DNA of 64,000 bases from Cucumis sativus (lineage: Eukaryota; Streptophyta; Magnoliopsida; Cucurbitales; Cucurbitaceae). The position numbers were made by a program, and so were the translations under genes. The notes under the pieces were generated by a model. The model made no database searches and had not been told where the DNA came from. It saw nothing but the letters and a program-made list of their open reading frames with translations. Numbering within the stretch: the stretch's first letter is position 1; each line of letters opens with the position of its first letter. The DNA lies in the NCBI RefSeq assembly GCF_000004075.3, contig NC_026655.2:32535489-32599488 (forward strand), in the 5' to 3' direction. Shown one piece after another: positions 13,160-25,164 of this stretch.

Positions 13160-14290
13160 GTGGAACTACATTTCACTAATTACCGCCTGATTGTAATATT
13201 ACATTGTTACTCGATAAATATAAAATAAAAGTTAAGCCCATGACCCAACATTTTAAAATTTACACGAATGAAAAATCAAGATCAACCCCAACCCAATTGA
13301 AACCGTCGGAGGATTAAAATGTCCTTATAGTTAAAAATACGGAATTGCATTTGATTACCATCTCATTGTTATTGGATTGTCATCTGATGACCACTAATTA
13401 TCAACGATATCAGTTACAAATTGATTGTTGTCTGATTACTGTTTGATTGTTACATGATGTTCATTGTTAATGATATCGGTTTACCATCTCATTTCTATTT
13501 AATTTAAAATATTGATAGTTATTAATTGCAGATGATAACTGACTAATATCTAATGACCTTACTTTTTTTTTAATTGCTAAGTGGAGTATGATAATCATCT
13601 CATTAAATGAAGATCTTAATTAACTAGATTTGATAAAATCAAAGGAAGAAAAGTGTGTGTTTCATGTATCATAAATATGTACGTAAAAAAAGAGTAGTGA
13701 AAAATCTAAATTATAATAATATGCACCTCAAACACAGACTAAAATAACATAGACTACAACACTCTGCCCTCTAAATGCAGACTATTATAACTTACTCATT
13801 GCCTCAAACGCTCCCTAAGTAGTTTCTTATTACCACCATACTGTCATGTGATGACCTTTCATTTTTTGTCAATTGCTAAGGATTTTTTTATTGCATTATG
13901 AGTGTCATCTCATTACCTTATGTTTTTTTTTTTTTTTGCCAATTAATAAGTAGTTTTTGATTACCATCCATTTTTGTAATGTACATATAACATTGTCAAT
14001 CATCTTATTGTCAGCGTGGAAATTGACCATAGGGAAGCTTAACCACGACAACACAATATTGAGATAGTCATTTGATTACCTTCTGATTGTCGTGTGATTA
14101 CCTTCTATTTTTTTTTCAACTTTAGTAAATCTTAATGAAATAATCATTTGATTATCTTCTTATTATCATCTTACTGCCTTCTACTTTTTTGTTTTCAACT
14201 TTAGTTAGCATTCTAAGATAGTTATTTGATTAGCTTCTGATTGCCATTTGATTACTTTTTTTATCATAGCAATTTTTTATATTGCCTTCA
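13160..14290. repeat. Degenerate repeat tract of 'gattaccatctgattgtcatctgatt' type units
   Basis: Repeated variants of 'gattaccatct', 'gattgtcatctgat', 'tgattaccttct' and 'cttctgattgtc' occur irregularly across about 1.1 kb, interrupted by T-runs. No ORF survives. It looks like an old, diverged minisatellite or the repetitive subterminal part of a decayed transposon. Confidence 0.6.
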
Positions 14291-14334
14291 AATTATATCA
14301 TCAACATAGATTTGGGCAATAATGTAGTCTTTAT

Positions 14335-14530
14335 TACATTTGTTTATAGACAAGGTTTAACAGTTCCTCGAGTGTATTCTTTATGTGTTAGGAAGATAAT
14401 AAGTCGTTCATACCAAACTTTAAGAACTTTGAGACCATATAAAGCTCTATAAAGCTTGTAGACATATACCGAGGACATTCGAGATCTATGAATCCTTTAG
14501 GTTGAGCAATATAAACTTGTTCATTAAGTA
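14335..14530 (-). pseudogene. Ty1/copia reverse transcriptase fragment
   Basis: Read on the minus strand, it gives the copia RT order: a 'QPKGFI' motif near 14500, then 'ALYGLK.LKVWYERL' near 14400-14445, then 'EYTRGTVKPCL'. Cf. the family consensus QP.GF...ALYGLKQAPRAWY. Frameshifts and stops are present. It is an isolated fragment with no LTR recognised nearby, sitting between the degenerate repeats and the SCAR fragment. Confidence 0.7.
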
Positions 14531-14539
14531 CTCATTTAT

Positions 14540-15385
14540 AAGTTTAATCTAGCTTTTGTCAACGTTCCTTGATGTTTTAAAAGGACTTTCACATTTATGG
14601 AGGCTCTGGTTAGTAGTGAGGTTTGGGATGCTGAATTCCAGGTATATTGTCCTTGGCCTTTTCACTTCTATCACCGTGGGCATTTGAAATTTATTTATTT
14701 TCTATTTTTTTTGCAACCTTAACCGAATATCTATGATTGTTGAATATGAGCCAAGCCAATGAGATTGTGTATGTAAATTAGTTAATTAGTGGTTTGACAT
14801 TCAAGGATTTAATTGATTTTTATCATTTAATGTCAATTTTTGAAATGGGTAATGGATTTTAAGCTCAATATATTATGTTGCCTAAGGTGGTTTCTATTTT
14901 ATTAGGTTGGTATTGTTGCTCAACACTTATTGGTTTTTGCTACTACCTTTATAGTCTCTAGGATGCATCCATTAGGATGTAATATGTGAGTGGCACTTAG
15001 ATATTTGTTAGCATATCTACTCTTTAATCTAACTTCATTTCATTATCCATTCAAGGCTGTGGAGAGGGAGCATATCTAATTTTCTTTCATGTTCTGGCAA
15101 TTGGCACAAAGTTACTCATTTGGAAGGAGTCTAATTTTATGAATGATATTTCACCATATTTTATTTGAATTCAATTCCAATGACACAAATGTTATATTTT
15201 TAGGAATACTATTCTTGTATTTATGTTGAAGAGTCTGTAAGATAACTGATAATACATTAGCTATATTACTAGTACTTGGAAAGATTGTGAAAACCTGAAA
15301 AGGTCGGCTCTAAGACCCCTTTTTACCTTCACAATATTTGATGGAGATTTCACACCTCCAAAAACATGTCTTCATTTGTTGAAAG
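14540..15385. other. Non-coding filler between copia fragment and SCAR fragment
   Basis: AT-rich, without a recognisable product. It may be intronic or flanking DNA carried with the captured SCAR fragment, but that is not shown. The left end of the CACTA element that ends at 17186 was searched for here and not found. Confidence 0.35.
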
Positions 15386-15389
15386 GTTT

Positions 15390-15529
15390 GTTGCTGAGGT
15401 ATTCCATGATTTACACGAAGAGGTCATTTCAACAGCCATAGTCTTATGATTCGAGTGCAACAACTTGAGGCAGAGGTTCCTTCAATTGAGAAAGCATTTC
15501 TGTCCCAGACAAATCATACATCTTTCTTC
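15390..15529 (+). pseudogene. SCAR/WAVE gene fragment (captured exon)
   Basis: The translation matches the N-terminal SCAR homology domain of plant SCAR/WAVE proteins, which activate the ARP2/3 complex. Positions 15390-15437 read [16 protein letters not shown]. From the next frame, 15437-15529 reads [16 protein letters not shown], then [15 protein letters not shown]. About ten bases are missing between the two, shifting the frame. The plant family consensus in this place is [37 protein letters not shown]. Neither the upstream methionine region nor the downstream part of the domain was found, so this is a fragment. It lies 0.6-1.8 kb before a CACTA 3' end, consistent with transposon capture. 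Confidence in the family call is high. Confidence 0.85.
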
Positions 15530-16084
15530 ACTAGTACATGTTCGTCTATCACATATATTGTTATATTTTTGCCAACAGTCATGGTCACCACATTGTTTAT
15601 ATTGATGAACTTGAACAATTAATTAGAGATCATGAACTGGTACAAACAAATGAATTCACGTTCCCTCGTTTTCCACTTTATTTTTTTATTATTTTAAAGA
15701 ATGTGATTTAGGGGCTTAGAAGGTTCTAATTTCTAGTCTTTCGTGGTTATTTTATGATTTTAATTGGAAGTTTGAATCAGTTTCTGTTCTAAAAAAATGT
15801 GTAGCGCACTTTTTCACCCCCACTTCTTCCATTCAACGTCTTTCTGTGGCTTTTTCTTACACATAAAGACAAAATCGTGCAGATTTTGATTGTTCCAACT
15901 AAACTCTTTATACATGGAATTTCCGTTGTAGAATAGTTTCTTTATTTGATGATAGTTGGTTTTGTAGCTAACTTAACTTCTATCACTGATAGTACTTAAA
16001 TGTATATCCTATTGATTGACAACATTTTATTCTTTTTCTTTTTTACATTCTCCTGTGTTTGCTATAGAGTAAAATTTTTTGTGA

Positions 16085-17186
16085 CTGTCTGCTATATTTA
16101 TGTTGTACTCTCTTTAAGCGAGTTGTACTCTCTTGCACTGTGATGTATGCTTATATTCATGTGGTTTTTGTAGGTTCAACTGGAGCCGACAACTTCATGA
16201 GTTTTGGTTCAAAGAAGTTTATATGGACCATCAAAATACACTGGCTAGCATGGTTCAAGCAACAAAACATATTTTCAGAGATGAAGGCTTACCAATTGGT
16301 TGTTTATGCTTGTGCAGAAAATCATATTATATGTATTTTGATGGTATTTTTACTGGTTTTGATTAAGGGTTAGAATTTCATAGTTTCTGTTTTTTATGTA
16401 CTTGTAAATTGTTTCAAACTTGATTAAAAATGTACGAATATTACCAAGTGTATTATAGCGTATATATATTAAAATGTCAACTGTTTGTTTCTATATGGGT
16501 GTGATGTATTAGAACATTATTGTTATTCAAATGGTTCGTGTAATGACAAAGCGGTAAGAAGAACACGATAAACTATAGTAATTGAGGAATTTGCAACGAG
16601 AAAAAAATGTCATAATATATGAATTCGTGACATTTCTTAATTGTTTTCAATATTAAAACAATGACAATTTTTATAAAAAAAAAACTGTCATGATTGACCT
16701 ATCTTTGGCAGAAAAAAATGTCGTCAATAGCAAAACAATGACATTTTATTTTATAAAAAATTGCCACGATTGACATATGTTTGATAGAAAAAATTGTCAT
16801 AAAATATGAATTCGTGACATTTTTTTAACTGTCATCAATTTTGAAAAGATGACATTTATTTTTATAAAAACTGTCACGATTGACATATCATTGACATTAA
16901 AAAAATGTCATAATAAACAAATTTGTGACATTTTTTTTAACTGTCGCTAATATGCAAATGATGACAGTTATTCGTTGTCATAAAATAAAATGTTACAGTT
17001 ATTTGTTGTCATAACATAGTAATTAATGACATTTATTTTCAGTCATGAAAATACTTATTGAGACAGTTTTCGAAAACAGTCATGGAAAAACTTTTCACAA
17101 CAGGCAATATTATGACTGTAAATCACTATCACGAATTTTGTTCGTGACAAAAAATAACTTCATCGTAGACCATTTTTGTTGTAATG
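16085..17186 (+). mobile_element. CACTA element, 3' part and right terminus (copy 1)
   Basis: An exon-like block (16170-16370, preceded by a ttttgtag acceptor) matches 36500-36650 in copy 2. Then come about 600 bp of subterminal repeats with alternating 'aatgtcat', 'gtgacattt' and 'actgtca' motifs. The end is 'gtagaccatttttgttgtaatg' at 17186, the slightly mutated reverse complement of CACTACAA.AAAAATGGTCTAC. The same terminus, in better form, closes copies 2 (37359) and 3 (58722). The left terminus was not found, and gene fragments upstream suggest captured DNA. Confidence 0.75.
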
Positions 17187-19597
17187 TTGGATATGACCTT
17201 AACGTAGTTATTTTTTATAGGAAAACAAAAATTTTCAATTAATGCTCAACGTATATAAATTCCGAGGGAAGAAAAGGAAAAAACAATGGGAGAACAATGA
17301 TAAAGTAAAAAATAAGCATCCAAAAAATAGAGTGAGCAAAGTGGCCCATAAATGATGTAATAGGGTGCGAAAGGATGAGTCCTTCAAACATTTCTGTATT
17401 GGAACTTTTCTGTATCATCACACATTAATAGAACTATTTATTGTCTACAAATCTATTTCCTTCTTTCTCTTAAATGCGAAAGAGATGTTATTTTCTTCTG
17501 TTTGTTTGTTCAATTTCCCTATTTGCTTTCTTTTTAATAATCTCAACGAGACTTTTTCAACTAATTTACGCTCATTAGATTTACAATTATAGAAAATCAT
17601 GGATACACAAAAGTAGATTATCCAAAGTTCGTGAGTTCGGTGTGAAAAACTTCATCAAACTTTAGTAGAAAGGGTGTTAGACATTATTTATATGTTAATA
17701 ATATTGATGAAAGTTATAAAATTTGGTTTTAGCATGAGGAAGTACTTCTAACTCAGCCTTTTATGAAGAATCTTCAAAGTTTGACACACATACATGTGAA
17801 GAGAATGATGTTGGAAGTGTAAAAGAAATGATTGAAGTTGTTCATAAGAAGTATTCAAAAGACTCAAATGGATTTGAGAAGTTGCTTATTGATGCTGAAA
17901 AACCATTATACGAAGGATGCAAAATGTACAACAAATTGTCTACTCTACTTAAATTGTATAATTTTAAAAGATGTATGGATGGATCGATACTAGTTTTTCA
18001 GAATTACTCAAAACTTTGAAGAAAATTCTGCCTACTATCAATGAGTTGCAAAATTCATTATATAAGAAGCAAAGAAAACACGCCCTAAAAATTGTGTTGT
18101 CTCTACGGGAAAAAATATGTTAATGCAATTGAATGTAGAACTTTGGTCAATCAAGGTGGAAAAACGTTAATGATACAAATGAAGAGTGAAAGCGAATTTT
18201 CTCAAAAAGGATATGATACTTTCGACCAATTCCACGATTCAAAAGGCTATTCATAAGTATTGAATGTGCTAAAAACTTGACTTAGCATGCTAGTGAAAGA
18301 ATTAAGGATGGTAAGTTACGACATCTAGTAATCTCTTCAGCATGGAAGCTAGTAGACTTTAAATGGTCAGGCTTTGGCTTTGAACCTAAAAATCTTCGTT
18401 TAGCATTGTCAGTGGATGGAGTAAAACCTTTAAATACAGTTGACAATGCTACATTTAAAACTCAATGATACATCCGATGGAGTAAATCTTCGTTTTAAAT
18501 AAAGTTGTTGGCCGATAGTGATGGTTATTTATAATGTTCCACCATGGTTGTTTATGAAAAGAAAAGACATGATGTTATGAATGCTAATTTTAGGGCCATG
18601 ACAACCGGCAAATAATATAGGCACATACATAGCACCACTAATTGAAGATTTAAAACTTTTATGGAAAAGTGGTGTTGAATGTTATAATTCTTATTGAGAA
18701 TAAATATTCAACTTAATGTCATTTTTGTTGTGACCGATCAACGATTTTCCTTCGTATGGTAACCGTAGTGGATGTGTTAAAAGAGACATGTAATTTGGGA
18801 AGAAAATAGCATGCCTAGAACATCAAAGATTTCTAGCAGGCAATCGTCTGTATCAATGATAAAAGAAGTCATTATTCAATGGTAAAAAAAGAGCTTGGTA
18901 CAATTCCATAACCACTTTTTGGGAAGGTTATGTATTTAAAATTGAAAGATCTTGAGTTTCCTAGAGAGAAGAAGAACCATAAGAAGATGTCAATGAACAT
19001 AATGAAAAGATTTATGTAACGCTCCAAAAATTAAGATAATATTTAATTTGATTATCTTAATTTTATTTAATTATGTAGGAAGTATTGGACGTTAATTTAA
19101 AATATTTGATTTAGAATTGATGGTCTTATGAAATAAGAATTAATTTAATATTTCTTGGTTGAATATTTGATTAATTTATAGAATTTGATTTTTGATGGTG
19201 TTGAGATTGAACTTAATTAAATAAATTGAGTGTTTATTTAATTAAATTAAAAGGTAAAAATTTTGTTACTAGACATTTGATAATTATATGTCCATGTGGT
19301 TATATATATATAATTATTATGGAAAAGAGTAAACATAATTTTATCTATAAAAAATTAGTTATTGTGGAAGATAATTAATTATTTTGGAGAAAGATGAATA
19401 TTGATTGTCGAGAGAAGGGTATGATCGGGTAAATAAGGAAAGGGAAGGAATGAGATTTATTTAAAAGTAAAATTGATAATTATATATTGGGAATATAATT
19501 ATTGAAAAATGTTTGAGTTTTTATTAATTATATTTAAATTATTTCACTGTTATATTAAGGATTGGAGCTAAAATTTAATTATTAGATTAAGATAAGG

Positions 19598-20800
19598 GAA
19601 ATTTTTAACAATAGTAGATTTTACAAAATTATTTACAACTTATAGTAAATTCCATCACTGATAGTCATTGATATGTTGCAATGATAGAAGACTATTAGTG
19701 ATAAAATCCAAAATTTTGCTATAGCTTATAAATATTTAATTTATTTTGCTATTTTTAAAAATGCCACTTCAGACATATCATATTAACATTTATGATATTT
19801 TAAAATAATTGATTTATTGGAGAAGATTTGGTTAAGTAAAAGAATCGTGGATTTAAGTTAATTTAAAATTTTGAAAGCAAAAGCTAGTTTTTGTGGTATG
19901 AAATTAATTATATATATATATATATATATATATTTAATTAAGAATTTAGATTTTAGTAGAATATGATATTAATTATTGATTTTGTATAAATAATTAAGGG
20001 GCATTTTTTAAAATAATAAAATAAATTAAAATATTTACATGTTATGACAAAATTTTTAATTCTATAACTGATAGTCTTCTATCACTGTAGCATATCAGAT
20101 AAAATTTGTTATAACTTGTAAATATTTTGTAAAATTTGTTATTTTTGAAACTTTTCCAATAATTAATATGAAAAAGTAAAGTTAGTTATATGATGTAATA
20201 TAATTATAATTGTTTGGAAATTAAGATATAATCTATAAGAAGAGAGATGATTGATTTGATTGAACGAGAAAAGATGATATATATAATTTGGAGATAGAAA
20301 AATGGTTTAAATAAAGAAAAACTATAAAAAATTGCAAATTTGACAAAATATTTATAACATATAGTAAAATATTCAGATTCTATCAATAATAGACATCGAT
20401 AGCCACGGATATGCTTTTATCAATAACATTAATAAACAATGATAGAAGTCTATCGGTGACCATTATTGATAGAATCCAAAATTTTGTTAAAGCTTGTAAA
20501 TATTTTAATTTATTTTGTTATTTTTAAAAGGAAAATTACATCAAATAACAGAAACATTTAAAAAAAATAGTTTATGACATCAATTTTTTGCATATTGCGA
20601 ATATGAAAAAATTAGTGATATCATACGACTATCAAATGATAATCGTAGGGTTATCGGAGGGCTATTAGATTATAATCATAGCGCTATCAGAGGGTCATCA
20701 CTTTTAAATTTGTTACTTCTGCAAATTTAGAAAATGTTGTGACATTGGCTTTATTATCATAATTTTTTTTTTGCTATTTTTGTAAAAGTTCCTTTTAAGA
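19598..20800. mobile_element. Cluster of four MITE-like inserts within the solo LTR
   Basis: Approximate units are 19598-19770, 19997-20155, 20325-20530 and 20530-20800. The first three share an inner pattern of 'gatagtctt/gatagaag..tatc' inverted motifs. They are flanked by 'acaaaatatttacaacttatagtaaa'-like and 'ttttgctatagcttataaatat'-like arms. The fourth has a different core with repeated 'gggttatcggagggctat'. A similar unit lies at 48500-48640. Boundaries are by eye. Confidence 0.5.
19906..19933. repeat. (TA)n microsatellite
   Basis: Pure TA run inside the solo LTR. A second simple repeat, (TAA)n/(TTA)n, lies at 20847-20925. Confidence 0.9.
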
Positions 20801-20869
20801 ATGTTTCTAAATAAATATATATGTTTTATTATATATTTTGGTGAGAGAATAATAATAATAATAAAGAAG

Positions 20870-20903
<34 letters not shown>

Positions 20904-21569
20904 ATTATTAATATTATTAATGATTATGAATACCTAAGATTTTGTGCGCTTATGTAATTTATTGTTGAAAGATAATGAGAATTTATATATGTATATATTG
21001 GTATGATATATGTATATATGTATGTATATATATGTATGTATCCTAAAAGGAAAAGTAAACAATAAAGATAAATTTTATTATTTAGGTCTATAAATAGCAT
21101 TGAAATGCTCTAAAAGAGAAACAAAAAAAAAAGAAAAGGTTCTTCATCTTCTTGACTAAGTTTATTATTGGAATTGATTTTGGTTGCATGTCTTTGGAAA
21201 GTCCATTTGACAAATTTAAATAATAAATTTTTTCCATCATGGTTAAATTGGTTTCAACCTCAATTTTGAGATCGATTTAATCAGAAACTTTTTACTATCA
21301 GCTAGAGAGTATTATGTTTAGTTAATCTCTCACGTAAGAGATTCTACTATTGGACAATCAAACATAAAATTAAGAATTTGCATGTATTTTTCCTTATTAT
21401 GCATTGATTTAGTTAAGATGCATATTGTATTGATATTGATGACTGATGTTGATGATTGATATTGATGACTGATATGTTATGACGACGCATGATATATTAA
21501 TCACATGATAAGAACGTTATGAGTGATATACATGTCATGTTATGATGTTTATGATGTTGCTACATGCTT

Positions 21570-21760
21570 TTGTGGTCATTCGCATGAGTAGGGGTGTTCC
21601 TACGAGACCACTCGCACAATTTAGAAGTGTACCTACGTATCACATGCACGATTAAAGGACATTTTTACTGTATACGGGGTCACTCGCACGACTAGGGGTG
21701 TTTCTATATATAGGCCACTTGCACAATTAGGAGTGTTTGTATGATCTCACTCGCTCAAGT
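21570..21760 (+). repeat. Imperfect minisatellite of about 40-50 bp units in the LTR
   Basis: Four to five variants of 'cactcgcacgactaggggtgttt' recur (near 21577, 21610, 21670, 21715 and 21745). They are preceded by a 'gatattgatgactgatgttgatga' repeat at 21430-21475. Such arrays are common in chromovirus LTRs and contribute to LTR length. Confidence 0.7.
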
Positions 21761-23318
21761 GTGCTCTATTGGATACACAACATTATTATTATGTTTCTAA
21801 CAGAAAGTTAACAGATCACCTAACGGGACAAGTAGTGGGTCCCTTACTGGGTATATTTTATATACTCACTATTTTCTATGTTTCATATTTCAAACAAAGG
21901 TAGAGGATCGAAAAACTGGCAAGCGACATGAAAGGTCGGTGACATGCTATATTGGGACTCAGTTTTGCTTCTACCTCTATGTATTAGAATTTTAGTATTT
22001 TGGTTTTAGAAACCTTATTTAAAGTTTATCTTTATTTCTTTTAAAAAAAATTATTAGTACCCGCAGTTCACGTTTTCAAATTATTTTTATTTGTTTTGTT
22101 GATTTTATGTCTTCAACCATTTATTGATATTAGTTTTATAAAACTTCTAGTTTTCTTTTTTCATTTTTAAATGTAAATGATTATTTGTCTTTCAGTAATG
22201 ACCTTTACTTAGTTTAAAAGTATGGGTCGTTACAGTTTTTTGAGTTGTCATATTAGAAAGATCTTCATATTAGACATTGTTTAGATGTGATGCACATTGT
22301 AAAAAATGTTTGTATGAATATCTCAGGTACACTTCTTGGTATACTTGAAAAAAGTAAGGATGAGTTGAATACTAGACATAATTTAATTTATCTAAAACTT
22401 TAACAAAAACTTGTCCGTAAAACAAAAGTAAAAAAAAAAAAAAATCATTCCTCTCGCATGTTATGCTCTTACAAAGGAAGAAAAACAATGTGTTTTGAAG
22501 AGTTTATTCGAAATAAAGGTTCTTGAGGGTTACTCTTACAATATTAGAAACCTTGTGTCAATGATAGATTTAAAACTTAACTAGTTTAAAATCTCATGAT
22601 TGTCATGTGCTCATACAACAGTTTTTTCTTTCCCATCGCGATAAGATCATTGCTATCATAACATGTTCATTATGCTATAATTTAGGTTTTGCATATTTTT
22701 CAATTCTATATGTAACAAGGTATTAGATGCACAACAATTAGACAAGTTGGAAGAAGATATTGTGGTAACATTGTGTTTATTTGAGAAGTATTTTTCCCAT
22801 AATCTCACACCAACAATTCATTTCAAATAATGTAAAATTTCACATGACTGCCTATTTCATATATTATACAATTCTTAACTCCAATTTAATAAGCTAACCT
22901 AAAGAAAAGGCAGTATGAGAATAAATTCAATATAGAAGAGGAAAAGCATTGGGCTCATTATAAAAGCCTTTTATTTCAACTTCGTTACCTTGAGTTACAA
23001 TCTCCATTGAACTATGGCATTAATGATTTCCAAATTCATTAAGATATTGATTGACTTAGGTCAAACATAGCTTTCTAAATTTTATAATAATTAGCAAATA
23101 ATAACAATCAGAAGATTACCCTGTGGTTTTGCCCTACTTGTATACAACTTGGTGTGGGATGAATAACCTTGTTCATAAGCCACAAGCACAACTCATCACC
23201 TAAGACTACACCTGGACCTCCAACCATTGGTTAATTCTCCAAGTAAAGTTCACACACAGTTGTACAAAACCTATAGAAAAAATTATGTTCAAGAAAGGTC
23301 GTAATTGTAAAGTTCAAT

Positions 23319-23830
23319 CTACTCCACTGAAATTGAGTTATAATGAGTTTGAGAATGGTGAGCACAGTGAATTGAGAAAATAAAATCAGCAATTGATTCT
23401 TCTTCCATCATTCTTGGAGATTCAAATTTTGACCTTAATATTTGTAGTGGTGAGGTTTTTACTTTTGAAGTTCCTTCGTAAGCTACTTCAAGAATCTTCC
23501 AAGCTTGTCCTGTCCAAATACTTGTATTTATTAATTTAAGCACACTTTGAACAACTCCATCGTAGATAGCATTAAGTGCACGCGAATTTCTAAGAGAAGC
23601 TTGATCTTCCGCTTCAATTCATTCTATTTTAGGTTTAAGAGTTGTTTTACCATCAATTTTTTATACTAGGAGGTTCCCATCCAGTAACAACAGCTTTCCA
23701 TGTTTTACTATTAATGGATTTGAGAAATATAGTCATGTGAGCCCTCCATTAAGCATAATTTGTGCCATCAAGGACATATGGTCAAGTAGTAGACCCTCAT
23801 ATTCTTTAATTAGATCAATTTCATTATACC
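23319..23830 (-). pseudogene. Ty1/copia gag (UBN2-type) remnant
   Basis: Minus-strand reading gives a copia gag. Near 23650 it reads DGKTTLKPKIE, then IEAEDQASLRNSRALNAIYDGV, then the open part KLINTSIWTGQAWKILEVAYEGTSKVKTSPLQ (23430-23530) and LRSKFESPRMMEEESIADF. This is the usual order in plant copia gags (A..AW..L...YEG...VK...LQ.L...FE...M...ES). An internal stop, poor termini and no pol make it a fragment. It starts about 0.5 kb after the end of the TNP2 remnant, on the opposite strand. Confidence 0.82.
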
Positions 23831-23839
23831 CTTAGTTTG

Positions 23840-25150
23840 ATACCAATTGAAAAAGTAAAATATATTACTTTTTAAGTTGTTACTTTAGTTAGAGGCTAAA
23901 TTTATAATTAAGGAAACAAGAAGTAAACATAACGTTGGAACTTTGAAACTTTGATAATCGACTTTGATCAATATCACCTATTTCTAGAGAGCTTTGAAGG
24001 TTAGATAAATTTATTTTATTAAGATTCAAATTAGTATAATTTTGAGAAAAAAAATACTATATAACACTTTATTAAACTAGATGCCACTTTCTCTAGATTG
24101 ATACGCTTTTAGTAATTGATATTTACTAAAAGAATTCGACTCCCCTTTGAACCTATTGAAGATTATTAGGCTCCCCTAATTTTTATATAATTGAACACAT
24201 CCAATTATTAAGGTCTTTTTTTAATCTCTTATCTTCGTATATCTTGAATCGGTCTTGAAAAAATCATATAGTCTTCATTAAAATATATGTTTATAAGATA
24301 AAGACTAATCTTAGACAAAGATCCTTCTATGTGGCTTTTTGTTGAATGCGTCTTATTGAATACCTAGAAGGAGAATGAAAGTTCATTTTTATAAATAGAT
24401 ATTGATAAAGGTCGAACCAAAATTGGAAAAGTAATCTTTAAAGATATTTTAGTTAAAAAATCAATCTTTAAAGATGATTCTTGATCAAAGATCTTGAAGA
24501 GACTTGGTGATGAAGAAGTAAAAAATATCTTCTTGAACAAATTTTCATGTTAGAGAAAAAGTGAATTCTTACCAACTTAGAAGATATTTTAAAATAGTTC
24601 TTTTAAATAAATAATTTTTTGTAAAAAACGTAACAGTATGTTAAAACATTCATATTTGAAGGACATCATATACCAGTTTTTTAATAAGTGACAAACAAAA
24701 TCAAGAGAAGTCTACTCTTATTTCATAAAGTGAAAAACTATTCTGATCTGGATTCGCCCATCCAATCTGCTAAAGAACTATATGCTATTCCAAAAGGATG
24801 AAAAGAGGAAAGGAAGGAAGGAAGGAAAGAGAGATCCAAAAACGAAGAGAGACACATTCCAATTGGGCACTAAGCAAGAAAATTTTGAAGAGAATTCGAT
24901 TCTTGTTTCTCCTTGTGATTGCATGATACAAAAGCTTTATCGCAAATGATTTGATTCTTTGGTTGAGGTCCAACTCTTTCAATTTGGTTTAGATACCAAA
25001 TTCTACAAAATTGGAATATATTCACACAAGCGCTTCCTTCCATCTTTCTTCCTCCATAAAAAAAGGCTTCTAGTTGACGCTGTTAATTACTATATATCAA
25101 TGAAGTAAAGAGGGAAAAGAAAAGCTTCAATAATTAACTACAATTACCAA
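23840..25150. other. AT-rich intergenic region
   Basis: No gene or element recognised. A weak TATATAT at 25091-25097 lies about 70 bases ahead of the putative first exon of PP2-like gene 2. 24800-24835 is a short GGAA-rich run. Confidence 0.4.
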
Positions 25151-25164
25151 AACTAAGTTGATCG

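Larger units (their letters stand above)
19015..22234 (+). mobile_element. Solo LTR (gypsy, probably Del/Tekay-type) inside the CACTA transposase
   Basis: Starts TGTAACGCTCC and ends GGGTCGTTACA, i.e. TG..CA with an inverted terminal 'tgtaacg/cgttaca'. No primer site, gag or pol is found between them. The right part has 'cccttactgggtatatttt' and 'atactcacta' as in plant chromovirus LTR 3' regions. The first 400 bp match 63309-63560. The flanks join into continuous transposase sequence, which defines the insertion. No exact 5-bp target duplication is visible (attta against gtttt). The unusual 3.2-kb length is explained by nested MITE-like insertions. Confidence 0.75.
17599..22835 (+). pseudogene. 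CACTA (En/Spm) TNP2-type transposase, decayed and split by an LTR
   Basis: From ATG 17599 a broken frame shows the transposase-associated domain: QK.IIQSS...EFGVKNFIK, then V.NIDESYKIWF.HEE. The segment EKPLYEGCKMYNKLSTLLKLYNFK follows at 17900-17970. Then the TNP2 core appears: DFKWSGFGFEPKNLRLALS.DG, PPW.FMKR, LILGP, IAPLIEDLKLLW..GVE, PINDFPSYGNRSG and CLEHQRFL. At 19014 it is interrupted by an LTR, and it resumes after 22234 with LDVMHIVKNVC-MNISGTLLGILEKSKDEL, LKSHDCHVL and KLEEDIVVTLCLFEKYF. Many stops and shifts make it non-functional. No CACTA termini could be matched to this coding remnant. Confidence 0.85.
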
